Shown in pieces: positions 24,957-32,827 of a DNA stretch of 64,000 nt (the stretch's first letter is position 1; each line of letters begins with the position of its first letter). The notes under the pieces were generated by a model. That model did no database searches. It was not told the DNA's origin and saw only the letters and a list, made by a program, of their open reading frames with translations. The stretch is from Verrucomicrobium spinosum DSM 4136 = JCM 18804. GTDB taxonomy: Bacteria; Verrucomicrobiota; Verrucomicrobiia; Verrucomicrobiales; Verrucomicrobiaceae. The position numbers were made by a program, and so were the translations under genes. The stretch is from assembly GCF_000172155.1 (NCBI RefSeq), contig NZ_ABIZ01000001.1, forward strand, positions 1,984,001 through 2,048,000, given 5' to 3'.

Positions 24957-25078
24957 ATGGGGCCGCGTTCTGCTGGCGAAATACTCGCGTCAGGAGAATT
25001 CAATTCCTAATTCCTAATTTCCCTCCGCTGATGGAAATGGGCGGCATGGAGCGTTGAGTCCATCTTCACGCTCCCTCC

Positions 25079-26470
25079 ATGAACTCCCCGACCTCCCTTC
25101 AGAATACGAATACTCGGCGCGACTTCCTCAAGAACGCCACCCGGGCCACTGCCGGACTTTCCGTGCTCTCCGGCATCAGCATTCCCTATGTGCATGCCCA
25201 GGGGGATGACACGGTGCGGGCTGCGCTGATCGGGTGCGGCGGTCGTGGCGCAGGCGCAGCCAGCAACTCCATGTCGGTGGGGAACGCCTCCATCCGCCTG
25301 GTCGCCATGGCGGATGTGCAGAAGAACCGGCTGGATGCGGCGCATGAGGCGCTCTCCAAGAAACACCCGGACAAGATGTCCGTTTCGGAGGACGCGAAGT
25401 TCATCGGGTTCGATGCCTACAAGCAGGCGGTGGACATGCTCAAGCCTGGAGATGTGGCCATCTTCGCCACGCCCCCCGCCTTCCGCTGGGTGCACTTCAA
25501 GTACGCGATTGAAAAGGGCGTGAACATCTTCATGGAAAAGCCGCTGGCGGTGGATGGCCCCACGGCCAAGCGCATGCTGGAGCTGAATGAAGAGGCAAAG
25601 AAAAAGGGGCTGAAAGTGGCCGTGGGCCTCATGTGCCGCCATTGCAAGATCCGCAAGGAGCTCTACAACCGTGTGCAGGACGGCGCTATTGGGGATCTCA
25701 TTCTGGCACGTGCCTACCGCATGCAGGCCCCCGTGGCCTCCTGCTTCTCCAAGCGCCGCCCGGAGGAGACCCCGGAACTCATCTGGCAGATCCAGCGTTT
25801 CCACTCCTTCCTGTGGGCCAGCGGTGGCTCATACAGTGATTTCTTCATCCACAACATCGATGAAGCGTGCTGGATGAAGAACGACTGGCCCGTCGAGGCG
25901 CAGGCCAGCGGCGGGCGCACGGATCGAGGAGAGTACGTGGACCAGAACTTCGACCACTACTCAGTGGAGTACACCTGGAAGGACGGCTCCAAGTTCTTCT
26001 TTGAAGGGCGCAACATCACCGGCTGCCGCAACGAGTTCTCCACCACCATTCACGGCACCAAGGGCAGCGCCATTGTCTCCACGGCCGGGCATCTGCCGGC
26101 CCGCAGTGCCATCTTCAAAGGGCAGCGCCGCAGCGCAGAAGAGACCGTATGGAAGGGCGAATCCCCGGAGCCCAATCCCTATCAACTGGAGTGGGACGAC
26201 TTCCTTCATGCCATCCGCCACAACGAGACCTACAATGAGATGGAGCGTGGTGTGCAGGCCAGTCTGGTGACCTCCATGGGACGCATGGCGGCGCATACCG
26301 GCCAGATCATCACCTATGATCAAATGCTGAACTGCCCGCATGAGTTCGCGCCGGATGTGGACAAGCTCACGCTGGATTCACCCGCACCGATCCGCGAGGA
26401 CGCCAATGGTCGCTATCCCGTGCCGCTCCCCGGCGTGAACCGGGATCGCGAGTTCGCCGTTCCCGCCTAG
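25079..26470 (+). CDS. Tat-exported Gfo/Idh/MocA-family oxidoreductase
   Basis: 463 residues. A twin-arginine signal (TRRDFLKNATRATAGLSVLSG) precedes the NAD(P)-binding fold, ALIGCGGRGAGAA at about residues 49-61, with FMEKPLAVD (the conserved EKP) near residue 153. The C-terminal alpha/beta domain has YSDFFIHNIDEACWM, containing His/Asp residues at the usual active-site place. Family knowledge: these enzymes oxidise or reduce sugars and inositols, and the Tat-exported forms carry folded cofactor to the periplasm. It precedes a regulator gene by 40 bp, probably in one transcript. Confidence 0.9.
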   Translation: MNSPTSLQNTNTRRDFLKNATRATAGLSVLSGISIPYVHAQGDDTVRAALIGCGGRGAGAASNSMSVGNASIRLVAMADVQKNRLDAAHEALSKKHPDKMSVSEDAKFIGFDAYKQAVDMLKPGDVAIFATPPAFRWVHFKYAIEKGVNIFMEKPLAVDGPTAKRMLELNEEAKKKGLKVAVGLMCRHCKIRKELYNRVQDGAIGDLILARAYRMQAPVASCFSKRRPEETPELIWQIQRFHSFLWASGGSYSDFFIHNIDEACWMKNDWPVEAQASGGRTDRGEYVDQNFDHYSVEYTWKDGSKFFFEGRNITGCRNEFSTTIHGTKGSAIVSTAGHLPARSAIFKGQRRSAEETVWKGESPEPNPYQLEWDDFLHAIRHNETYNEMERGVQASLVTSMGRMAAHTGQIITYDQMLNCPHEFAPDVDKLTLDSPAPIREDANGRYPVPLPGVNRDREFAVPA

Positions 26471-26510
26471 GGCTCAAGGCGGTTGTTGGAAATCACCCAC
26501 ATCTCTTCCC

Positions 26511-27329
26511 ATGGAGTCGGCGGCGATGCCCGGCAGACCTGCGACGGCTTCTGCCAGCTCGTCGTTTGATGACCTGGGCGCCTTGCATGAGCTCTGCCGG
26601 CTGCGCTCCACGCTGGAGGGCTTTGCCGCGGTACGTCTCTGTCAGCATCCCCGTCGGCAGGAGGTGCTGGATGACTTTTCCAGGCGCCTGGAGTCGATGC
26701 ATGCCTGGGCCCGGCAGGGCCGCTTGCTGGAGTTCCGCCAGGAGGATGGGGAGCTCCATCGTCGCCTCGTCGCCTCTTGTGACTCAGAGGCGCTCATGCA
26801 TTGCTGGGAGCATGTGAACGCCAGGCTGGAGGCCTGGATCCAGCATGTGCAGGAGGTGTACTGGCCCAGCCTGATGACGCTCTATCGCGAGCATGAGTTT
26901 CTCATCCAGGCCTGGGCATCGGATGAGCCCTGGGTGGCAGAAGCCGCCACGCATCAGCACCTGGAGGCGGGTTGGTTCCGTGTCGCCGCAGCACGAGGTG
27001 AATCCTCACCCGTGATGGATCCCGTGGAGCGCGCCACATCCTTTCTCTGCACCCACTATGCGAGTGCGGTGGAGGTGGGCTGGCTCGCACAGAATGTCAG
27101 CTTTGTGAGTGCCAGTCATCTCACCCGGTGCTTCCGGCAGAAGCTCGGCGTCTCCCCCTACGCATTCCTCAGACAGGTCCGCATGGAGCGGGCCGCCCAA
27201 CTCTTGAAAACCAGTGCGGATGCCGTGGCGGTGATTGCCCTGAAGACGGGGTACAAGAACGTGTCCCACTTCGTGCGGGACTTCCGGGAGAAATACACCA
27301 TGACGCCCAAGCGCTACCGGGATGGGTGA
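26511..27329 (+). CDS. Hybrid regulator: FCD ligand domain fused to AraC-type HTH
   Basis: 272 residues. Residues about 25-160 look like the FCD domain of FadR-type GntR regulators: RLRSTLEGFAAVRL, then Asp79 and His83 in EDGELHRRLVASCDSE, His128 in REHEFLIQAW and His150 in THQHLEAGW, matching the Asp-x3-His ... His ... His metal/ligand site. Residues about 172-270 are a double AraC helix-turn-helix (CFRQKLGVSPYAFLRQVRMERAAQLL, then the second HTH GYKNVSHFVRDFREKYTMTPKRYR). The usual N-terminal GntR winged helix is absent. The gene follows the Gfo/Idh gene by 40 bp and may control it in response to a carboxylate or sugar acid. Confidence 0.85.
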   Translation: MESAAMPGRPATASASSSFDDLGALHELCRLRSTLEGFAAVRLCQHPRRQEVLDDFSRRLESMHAWARQGRLLEFRQEDGELHRRLVASCDSEALMHCWEHVNARLEAWIQHVQEVYWPSLMTLYREHEFLIQAWASDEPWVAEAATHQHLEAGWFRVAAARGESSPVMDPVERATSFLCTHYASAVEVGWLAQNVSFVSASHLTRCFRQKLGVSPYAFLRQVRMERAAQLLKTSADAVAVIALKTGYKNVSHFVRDFREKYTMTPKRYRDG

Positions 27330-27709
27330 GTGAGGGGGAGTTGGCTCCTATTGCTCAGCACGTGGCGACGGGAGTAGTCCGACGGTCCCCGTCGGTTGGT
27401 GAGCGGGCGTGACCTCTGCCTACTCGGCAACGCCGCGAAAAGCATTCTCCGACGCCAAGGGCGTCATACAAAATAGACGCCCAGGGTCAGGCGAGGCGCG
27501 AGCCGCCACCCTGGGTCGGTGGAAAGATCAATTGGAAATCCGAAGTGAGTTCTACAGACTGTCCCCATCACCTGATACGACCGCCTTGCATGCAATGAAC
27601 ACCTCGGGGGCGCTATGACGGTTTGTAGAACTCCCTTGGAGTTCCTGCTCTATCCCATCAATACCCGGGGTGGCGACCGCTTCGCGGCCTGACCCCGGGC
27701 TGTTTTGTA
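27330..27709. other. intergenic region between convergent AraC-type and PEP-CTERM genes
   Basis: No gene is supported. It is filled mostly by the two arms of a large imperfect inverted repeat (27451-27724) and shorter hairpins such as ggcaacgcc. Small open frames here follow the repeat and have no recognisable product. Confidence 0.6.
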
Positions 27710-27724
27710 TCACGCCGTTGGCGT
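27451..27724. repeat. large imperfect inverted repeat (arms 27451-27516 and 27663-27724)
   Basis: The left arm (gacgccaagggcgtcatac ... ccaccctgggt) is the reverse complement, with about a dozen mismatches, of the right arm (acccggggtggcgacc ... atcacgccgttggcgt). Each arm also contains smaller palindromes (gacgcc-aag-ggcgtc). The right arm enters the end of the PEP-CTERM gene and supplies its last codons. Confidence 0.8.
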
Positions 27725-28588
27725 AGAGTTTCCACGGCCGGATGGAGGCCCTCGCCGACGCCTCATGACCACCCCTGCGAGTCCGCAGACCAGCAACCAT
27801 GCACGCCCCGGCTCCGGCGTCTGGGCCAGACTTGCCCAGTCCGTCGCGATCCGCACTTCGTCAAAACTCGCCATCGTCGTGGTCTGACTGCTGGTGGCGA
27901 AGCCGGAACCCATCCGGATGCCATTCAATCCGTTGGCGAAGTAGTCCCCGGTTGAGGTGAAATAACCTGACGTGGGCTCTTCGCCAGACAGGTCCGGATT
28001 CACGAACAACGTGGCGCGGTCATTGAGGCCGCTCTGGTCAAACTCCACCTTCAGCACCAGTTGGGTCATCCCGGATACCGGTGGGCGGGAGGCGGTGCTG
28101 GAGTTGAGATTCAGCGCCCCAAACGCTCCCCACACGGAGCCCGCACCTGATTGTCCGAGATAGGCCTTCTCTGAGCCGCCGTCCATGAGCGAGAAGGCGA
28201 TGAACCGCGAGCCATCATTGTCATTGTCCACCAGGAAACTGAAGTAAACGGTACCGGTGTTGATCCGGTCAAACGAACGCGCCCCATAGATCCCATTTCC
28301 TGCCGTGGCATTGGACGGATGATTGGGAGTGGAGGTGATGCCGCTGGTGGACACCAGTACCGTGCCATTGCCACCACTGGTTGTCTGCTGAATGCTCCAG
28401 GCCGAGGAGAACCCGGCTCCGCCATTCAGCGTGGCCAGACTGGAGCCGACCGTGTAGTCAAAGGAGTCATAGGCCACCAGGATGGCCGAGGCCGACGACG
28501 CCATGGCGTGCAACATCAATCCGGTGAGGACCGTCCACCCTGCCTTGGGGAAAAGAGCGGGGAGGTGAGAGATGAATGAGAAGCGCAT
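27710..28588 (-). CDS. PEP-CTERM sorting domain protein
   Basis: 292 residues. Signal peptide at the start (cleavage near ASSASA), a beta-rich body of concanavalin-like type (SFDYTVGSSLATLNGGAGFSSAW, a common opening for Verrucomicrobia/Planctomycete secreted proteins), and the C-terminal sorting tail TPEPGRAWLLVCGLAGVVMRRRR: a PEP motif, a hydrophobic helix and a basic cluster. Family knowledge: exosortase recognises this tail and handles export to the envelope or biofilm matrix. The final residues after RRRR (GPPSGRGNSTPTA) are encoded by an inverted-repeat arm and look like an accidental extension. The gene stands alone. Confidence 0.85.
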   Translation of the reverse strand: MRFSFISHLPALFPKAGWTVLTGLMLHAMASSASAILVAYDSFDYTVGSSLATLNGGAGFSSAWSIQQTTSGGNGTVLVSTSGITSTPNHPSNATAGNGIYGARSFDRINTGTVYFSFLVDNDNDGSRFIAFSLMDGGSEKAYLGQSGAGSVWGAFGALNLNSSTASRPPVSGMTQLVLKVEFDQSGLNDRATLFVNPDLSGEEPTSGYFTSTGDYFANGLNGIRMGSGFATSSQTTTMASFDEVRIATDWASLAQTPEPGRAWLLVCGLAGVVMRRRRGPPSGRGNSTPTA

Positions 28589-29014
28589 GGCCCATTCCTG
28601 AGGGACACGCTTGGGTCTGCCAAGGCTGGAAGCTGCCGGGAAGAGGGAATGGCCGTATCCGCGTAGCGCGATGATCGGAATAGAACATTTTCACGTGGGC
28701 GAAGCGCTCCGCCAGGGAGTGTTGCGGAGCGATTCGAGCAAGGCGGATATCGCTCAAATGCAATTCAGGAACCGCGCCGGGGTTGGAGTACCGCGTTTAC
28801 GCGGCTCAGGAGGATTGGAACTGTCGCCATCGTGGCAAGAACTTGTCTGGTGGCACTATCTCGTGGAGCCACCACGAGCAGGCAGGCTTTTGCAAAATGG
28901 CAAGTTTGAGGCGAGGTCTGCGATTGATGTCGCAGACACCCCCGCTCTTGCAAGTTTGGTGACTTCATGGTAACAACTTGCCTCCGTCAAAAACTCTTCC
29001 ATCCCAAAGCCCCC
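28589..29014. other. intergenic region with several small hairpins
   Basis: No convincing gene. Inverted repeats include ctcgtgg-agcca-ccacgag (near 28860) and gtctgcga-ttgatg-tcgcagac (near 28916). It separates two divergent genes and should hold both promoters, which I could not locate. Confidence 0.45.
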
Positions 29015-29542
29015 ATGAAATTCACCCCCGCACTTTTCGCCCTGTTCCTTGGTTTCGGCGGACTTCGCGCTCAAGAAACGGAAAAAATCCCTCTGAATGA
29101 GCGTCGAACAACCGTGACGATCTGGAATCAGCACAATGGAGGGTTCAATGACCGCGGCTCCAAGGTCTTGAACGTCGTGCTGATCACCAAAGGCAAAGAA
29201 GTGTTCCGAAAAGACGGGGTGGCGATTCCCTGGGAGCGCGGTACAGATACGTTCGTCTCGGTGGTCGTTCCCTCGGTGCCTACTGACACCGTCCGGGTGG
29301 AGGTGGTCGAAAGCATCAACGAACGGCCTGGTCTCGCTGAAATTCAGTTTGTGCGGAAGGGTAAGAATCTCGCCAAAAAGAAAACGGTGCGTGTCAACGG
29401 CGTCTGGGAAAGCCACCCGGGGGTAACGGGGGACACCCTCACCGATGACATCACCACTTCGTCAAAACATCAACACGGCTACTGGTGCTCTCCGGACAAA
29501 GAAAAGGCCTGGGCCGAGGTTGATGTGAAGACTCGTGATTGA
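29015..29542 (+). pseudogene. Secreted beta-sandwich protein, probably 3'-truncated
   Basis: 175 residues from ATG at 29015, with a signal peptide (FTPALFALFLGFGGLRAQ). The first domain (about 28-110) resembles a galactose-binding/F5-8 type C fold and ends VRVEVVESINERPGLAEIQF. A second domain of the same kind begins GKNLAKKKTVRVNGVWES and reaches HGYWCSPDKEKAWAEVDVKT, which is where the family normally continues with the ligand-binding strands, but the frame stops three residues later. The missing half, and the Rhs-associated repeat 140 bp downstream, suggest truncation by rearrangement. It may still be expressed. Confidence 0.55.
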
Positions 29543-29684
29543 TGCGGTATTCTTTGGTAGCTGATGCCGGGAGCAGGGAAGCTGAAACGCGGGTCAGCCT
29601 GCTCTCGGATTCACCGGCCTTGTCAAGTATACGGTTTCCCAGGGGCGCCAGGATAGTGATTCTCAAATACCTACTCTTAAAACG

Positions 29685-29960
29685 TGACAACCCATAGCAG
29701 CCCGTGCCAACAGGCTGCTTTCGACAAATTTGGACTCCAAAACAAGCGTCTCGTGAGCAGGGGCTTTATGGGCATGCTCTCTTACCGTCCGAACGCATCA
29801 ACACACGGTCCCGCCACCATCCAGTGTTCGTTCCCGGCAACCGTTGGGGAGGGTTAAGCGGTGTTTTTCAACCTGCCTCTTGCACACGAACCGGGTTAGA
29901 TGCGCGACTTGTCTGGCTATGTAAGGTTCCGAATTGATTCCGCGCGGCCGCGTTGTCAAG
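29685..29960. repeat. Rhs-cassette downstream repeat, copy R1
   Basis: 276 bp beginning tgacaacccatagcag and ending gcggccgcgttgtcaag. It is nearly identical to R2 (32438-32785) and to the first ~237 bp as R3 (37594-37830). R2 and R3 each begin at the stop codon of an immunity gene. R1 has no intact immunity gene before it, so it may mark the end of a lost or rearranged cassette; it leads directly into the first Rhs core. Confidence 0.9.
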
Positions 29961-29999
29961 CCGCCGCCCGCTCACCTTCACAGTGAATGAGGCGGGCCG

Positions 30000-32027
30000 G
30001 TGACCTTTGCCTCCAACGGGGTGGATCAGGTGACGGGGCGGGAGCTGGCCTATCGGGGTTATGGCGTGCACGGGGCCGTGGCCCCGGGCAGCACGGTGCG
30101 GGTGTTTCATCCGCAGGCCGGGGTGGATGGCGAGGAAATCTATGTGAATCCGGAGACCGGTGCCTACGGTGCCTACTGGACCGTGTCGGGGAGTTGGGCG
30201 GGCACAGGGGTGACCCGGGTGGAGCTGCTGGTGCGTGGTTCCAAGGCAGGGGCGGGAATCGGCGGGACGCCTGCCGTGGCGGACAAACAGATGTGGGTGG
30301 TGCTACCGCCCAGCCAGGAAACCTACGAGTATGACGGTGCGGGCCGCATGGTGGGGGACGCCACCTGGGCTTACACGTGGAATGGCATGGGTTGTCTGGT
30401 GAAGATGGAGCGCAAGGCCGACACCGGTGCGGATCCCAACCTCGCCAGTGAGGTGATCACCTTCAAGTACGATGCCGACCGGCGTCGGATCAAGAAGGAG
30501 CGGACCTTGACCTACTCTGACAGCACGCCTACGCGGGTGGAGACCAGCAAGATGATTTGGAGTGGCTGGCTCCCCGCCTGTGAGGAGTTGTCAGTGAACG
30601 GCGGCACGGCCAGTAGGCGCTGGTTCATCTGGGGCCGGGACGTCAGCGGGACCTGGGATGGTGCGGGTGGCATTGGCGGGTTGGTGGCCATTGAAGAGGA
30701 AGGCGGCCGCCGCCTTCTGGTCGTGGATGACGGACTGGGCAACATCACGGCGCTGATCAACCAGGTGAATGGGGAAACGGTGGCGAAGTTCGACTACACC
30801 CCCTATGGCGAGCTGAAGGTCTCATCGGGTGACGTGAACGCCTGCCCGTTCCGTTATCAGAGCAAGTACTACGATGCGGAGACGGGGCTGAGCTACTTCG
30901 GGTTCAGGTATTACAGCGCGAAGCTGGGGCGCTGGATCAGCCGTGATCCGCTGGGGGAAGCGGGTGGGTTCAACCTGTACGGGTATTGCGGGAATGATCC
31001 GGTGAACCGGTGGGATTATTTGGGGATGGATAGCGGAATTTGGGACAAGGTCGTTGCCACCGATGACTTTATGGATGGCTTGCTGTGGGCGACCGTTCAG
31101 TTTTGGACTCGCGGCGATATGTTTGGCGGGCAAATGCCGTTGTATCAGTCGCCAAAAAGTAGCTACGAGTATGGCTATAACACAAACATGACTGGATACA
31201 ATGTGGCCTCACATTGTATCGGAAGAACGGCCCGAGAACTGGGCATGCTTGTGTCAATGATAGACACCGAGTTGAGAGACCGTGGTTTTTGTTTAGAAGC
31301 GCTACCTGTAACTCGGATGGCGGCACCTGTGCGAGGACTGCGCAATCTCCAAGTGGCCAATCAGGTCGTTAGAACTGAAAACATTGTTGCCGAAACACTA
31401 CCCAGTCTACCTAGAGTTGTGGAATCGGGGAAAGTTGTTGCCTCTGTAGATGCAATAGGTGTGCAGTTGGGAAACCAAGTGCAGCTTGGCTCCCAACAGC
31501 TTCAGTTCCTTGAAAGCCTGCGATCTCGCTACCCATCGATACCTCACGTTGTTGGCATGGCAAGCGATTCAAGTGTAGTGGGAGCCACGGTGGTGCAAAA
31601 AGTGACGCCGCTGTTAAGCTCGCAGTTTTCTAGAAATGCACTTGAATATTTGAGGGTCATCGAAAAGCATACAGGGTTTCGAATCCCAGAAGTTCAAAGA
31701 ATCCAATTGGCTGCCGATCTAAGCATCACCAAATACACGCGGTTGACTCCTCAAGCGGGCCGGCTCCATCGCGCTAAGTTCACCAAAACACTGAAAGATT
31801 CCCAGATAGCCGAATGGGAAAGACAAACAGGCCAAGTATGGCCTAAATATCAAGCGGGATCTACTCCGCGAGGCCGGAATCCAGGCGACTACTTCGATGC
31901 ACATCACATTATTGAAAATGTTTATGGAGGGCCGCATGAATGGTGGAACCTCACACCTGCGCGCTTTCCCAGCGCACACCAAAGCGGCCTTCATTTGGAG
32001 GATGTAATGGAAACACTTTTCCCGTAG
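30000..32027 (+). CDS. Rhs core fragment with HNH-type toxin tip (module 1)
   Basis: 675 codons from a GTG at 30000. Only the C-terminal part of an Rhs shell is present: YD-like repeats (YEYDGAGRMVGDATWAYTWN, YDADRRRIKK), then the Rhs core end FRYQSKYYDAETGLSYFGF, SRDPLGEAGGFNLYGY and the boundary motif NDPVNRWDYLGM (near residue 343). No signal or N-terminal shell exists; a TGA lies four codons upstream and there is no ribosome site, so this is likely an orphan/silent module. The tip (about 344-675) is more AT-rich and ends in an HNH-like nuclease domain, with Asp633, His635 and His636 in DAHHIIENVYGGP. The following gene encodes its likely immunity protein. Confidence 0.82.
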   Translation: MTFASNGVDQVTGRELAYRGYGVHGAVAPGSTVRVFHPQAGVDGEEIYVNPETGAYGAYWTVSGSWAGTGVTRVELLVRGSKAGAGIGGTPAVADKQMWVVLPPSQETYEYDGAGRMVGDATWAYTWNGMGCLVKMERKADTGADPNLASEVITFKYDADRRRIKKERTLTYSDSTPTRVETSKMIWSGWLPACEELSVNGGTASRRWFIWGRDVSGTWDGAGGIGGLVAIEEEGGRRLLVVDDGLGNITALINQVNGETVAKFDYTPYGELKVSSGDVNACPFRYQSKYYDAETGLSYFGFRYYSAKLGRWISRDPLGEAGGFNLYGYCGNDPVNRWDYLGMDSGIWDKVVATDDFMDGLLWATVQFWTRGDMFGGQMPLYQSPKSSYEYGYNTNMTGYNVASHCIGRTARELGMLVSMIDTELRDRGFCLEALPVTRMAAPVRGLRNLQVANQVVRTENIVAETLPSLPRVVESGKVVASVDAIGVQLGNQVQLGSQQLQFLESLRSRYPSIPHVVGMASDSSVVGATVVQKVTPLLSSQFSRNALEYLRVIEKHTGFRIPEVQRIQLAADLSITKYTRLTPQAGRLHRAKFTKTLKDSQIAEWERQTGQVWPKYQAGSTPRGRNPGDYFDAHHIIENVYGGPHEWWNLTPARFPSAHQSGLHLEDVMETLFP

Positions 32028-32038
32028 AATCTACGACT

Positions 32039-32440
32039 ATGAGTAAATTTGACTACCTTAGGCCACAGATGGTTGGAGTGGAAAACCTGACGGCTTTGTC
32101 TGAGCAGGCGGTTCAGGAGTTGAAGGCTAAATATCCCGGGATTGCAGAAGACTATCTAGACTTCCTCAAGCAGATTGGGTGGGGGAATTTCGGGACGGTT
32201 ATGATATATGCAGAACCAATAGATCCAGAGGAGATATACTCTGCCGAAAGGGGGCTGGCATTGCAGGGCATTGCAGTCTTCGGCGATGATATGCAGGGGT
32301 TCTGCTATGGATTCGATAAGGATGAACACTATAGAGTGGTGGAAATAGATCCTAGAGGCAAAGTGGATCGCACAATCCATGAAGATTTCAGCGAGTTCAT
32401 AAGATCGTTCATACATGAGCCTGAAGAACGTGAGACGTGA
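32039..32440 (+). CDS. SUKH (SMI1/KNR4) family immunity protein
   Basis: 133 residues from ATG 32039, 11 bp after the toxin-tip stop. It has the SMI1/KNR4 pattern: EQAVQELKAKYPGIAEDYLDFLKQIGWGNFG, then alternating strands with GIAVFGDDMQGFCYGFD and a C-terminal amphipathic helix (HEDFSEFIRSFI). SUKH proteins commonly neutralise nuclease toxins carried by polymorphic toxin systems, which fits the HNH tip just upstream. Base composition is lower in GC than the flanking Rhs core, as usual for exchanged tip/immunity pairs. Its TGA stop is exactly the first bases of repeat R2. Confidence 0.85.
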   Translation: MSKFDYLRPQMVGVENLTALSEQAVQELKAKYPGIAEDYLDFLKQIGWGNFGTVMIYAEPIDPEEIYSAERGLALQGIAVFGDDMQGFCYGFDKDEHYRVVEIDPRGKVDRTIHEDFSEFIRSFIHEPEERET

Positions 32441-32785
32441 CAACCCATAGCAGGCCGTGCCAACAGGCTGCTTTCGACAAATTTGGACTCCAAAACAAGC
32501 GTCACGTGAGCAGGGGCTTTGTGGGCGTGCTCTCTTACCATCCGAACGCATCAACACACGGTCCCGCCACCATCAAGTGGTTGCCATCGCTTCGCTCAGG
32601 CTGTGCGGCGTCCGGCTTCGCCGTTCATCGATGCCGCTTTCGCGGCATGGCGCTGTTCCCGGCAACCGTTGGGGAGGGTTAAGCGGTGTTTTTCAACCTG
32701 CCTCTTGTACACGAACCGGGTTAGATGCGCGACTTGTCTGGCTATGTAAGGTTCCGAATTGATTCCGCGCGGCCGCGTTGTCAAG
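32438..32785. repeat. Rhs-cassette downstream repeat, copy R2 with ~80-bp insertion
   Basis: Same as R1 except for an inserted segment at about 32576-32655, which contains the palindrome atgccgc-tttc-gcggcat. The first three bases are the stop codon of the SUKH gene. The right end (ttgtcaag) is cut by an IS66-type element whose target duplication covers tgtcaagc. Confidence 0.9.
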
Positions 32786-32827
32786 CGTAAGCGAGTAACC
32801 AAGCCCCGTGGGTGCAGGGCTTGACTT

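Noticed and set aside
28611-28973. 120-codon plus-strand frame upstream of the truncated secreted-protein gene
   Set aside because: Covers several hairpins, has no family resemblance and no ribosome site.
29987-30334. Alternative frame MRRAGDLCLQRG... at the start of the first Rhs core (and the same at 35266)
   Set aside because: Out of frame with the Rhs core motifs; a GC-rich shadow present in both copies because the DNA is duplicated.
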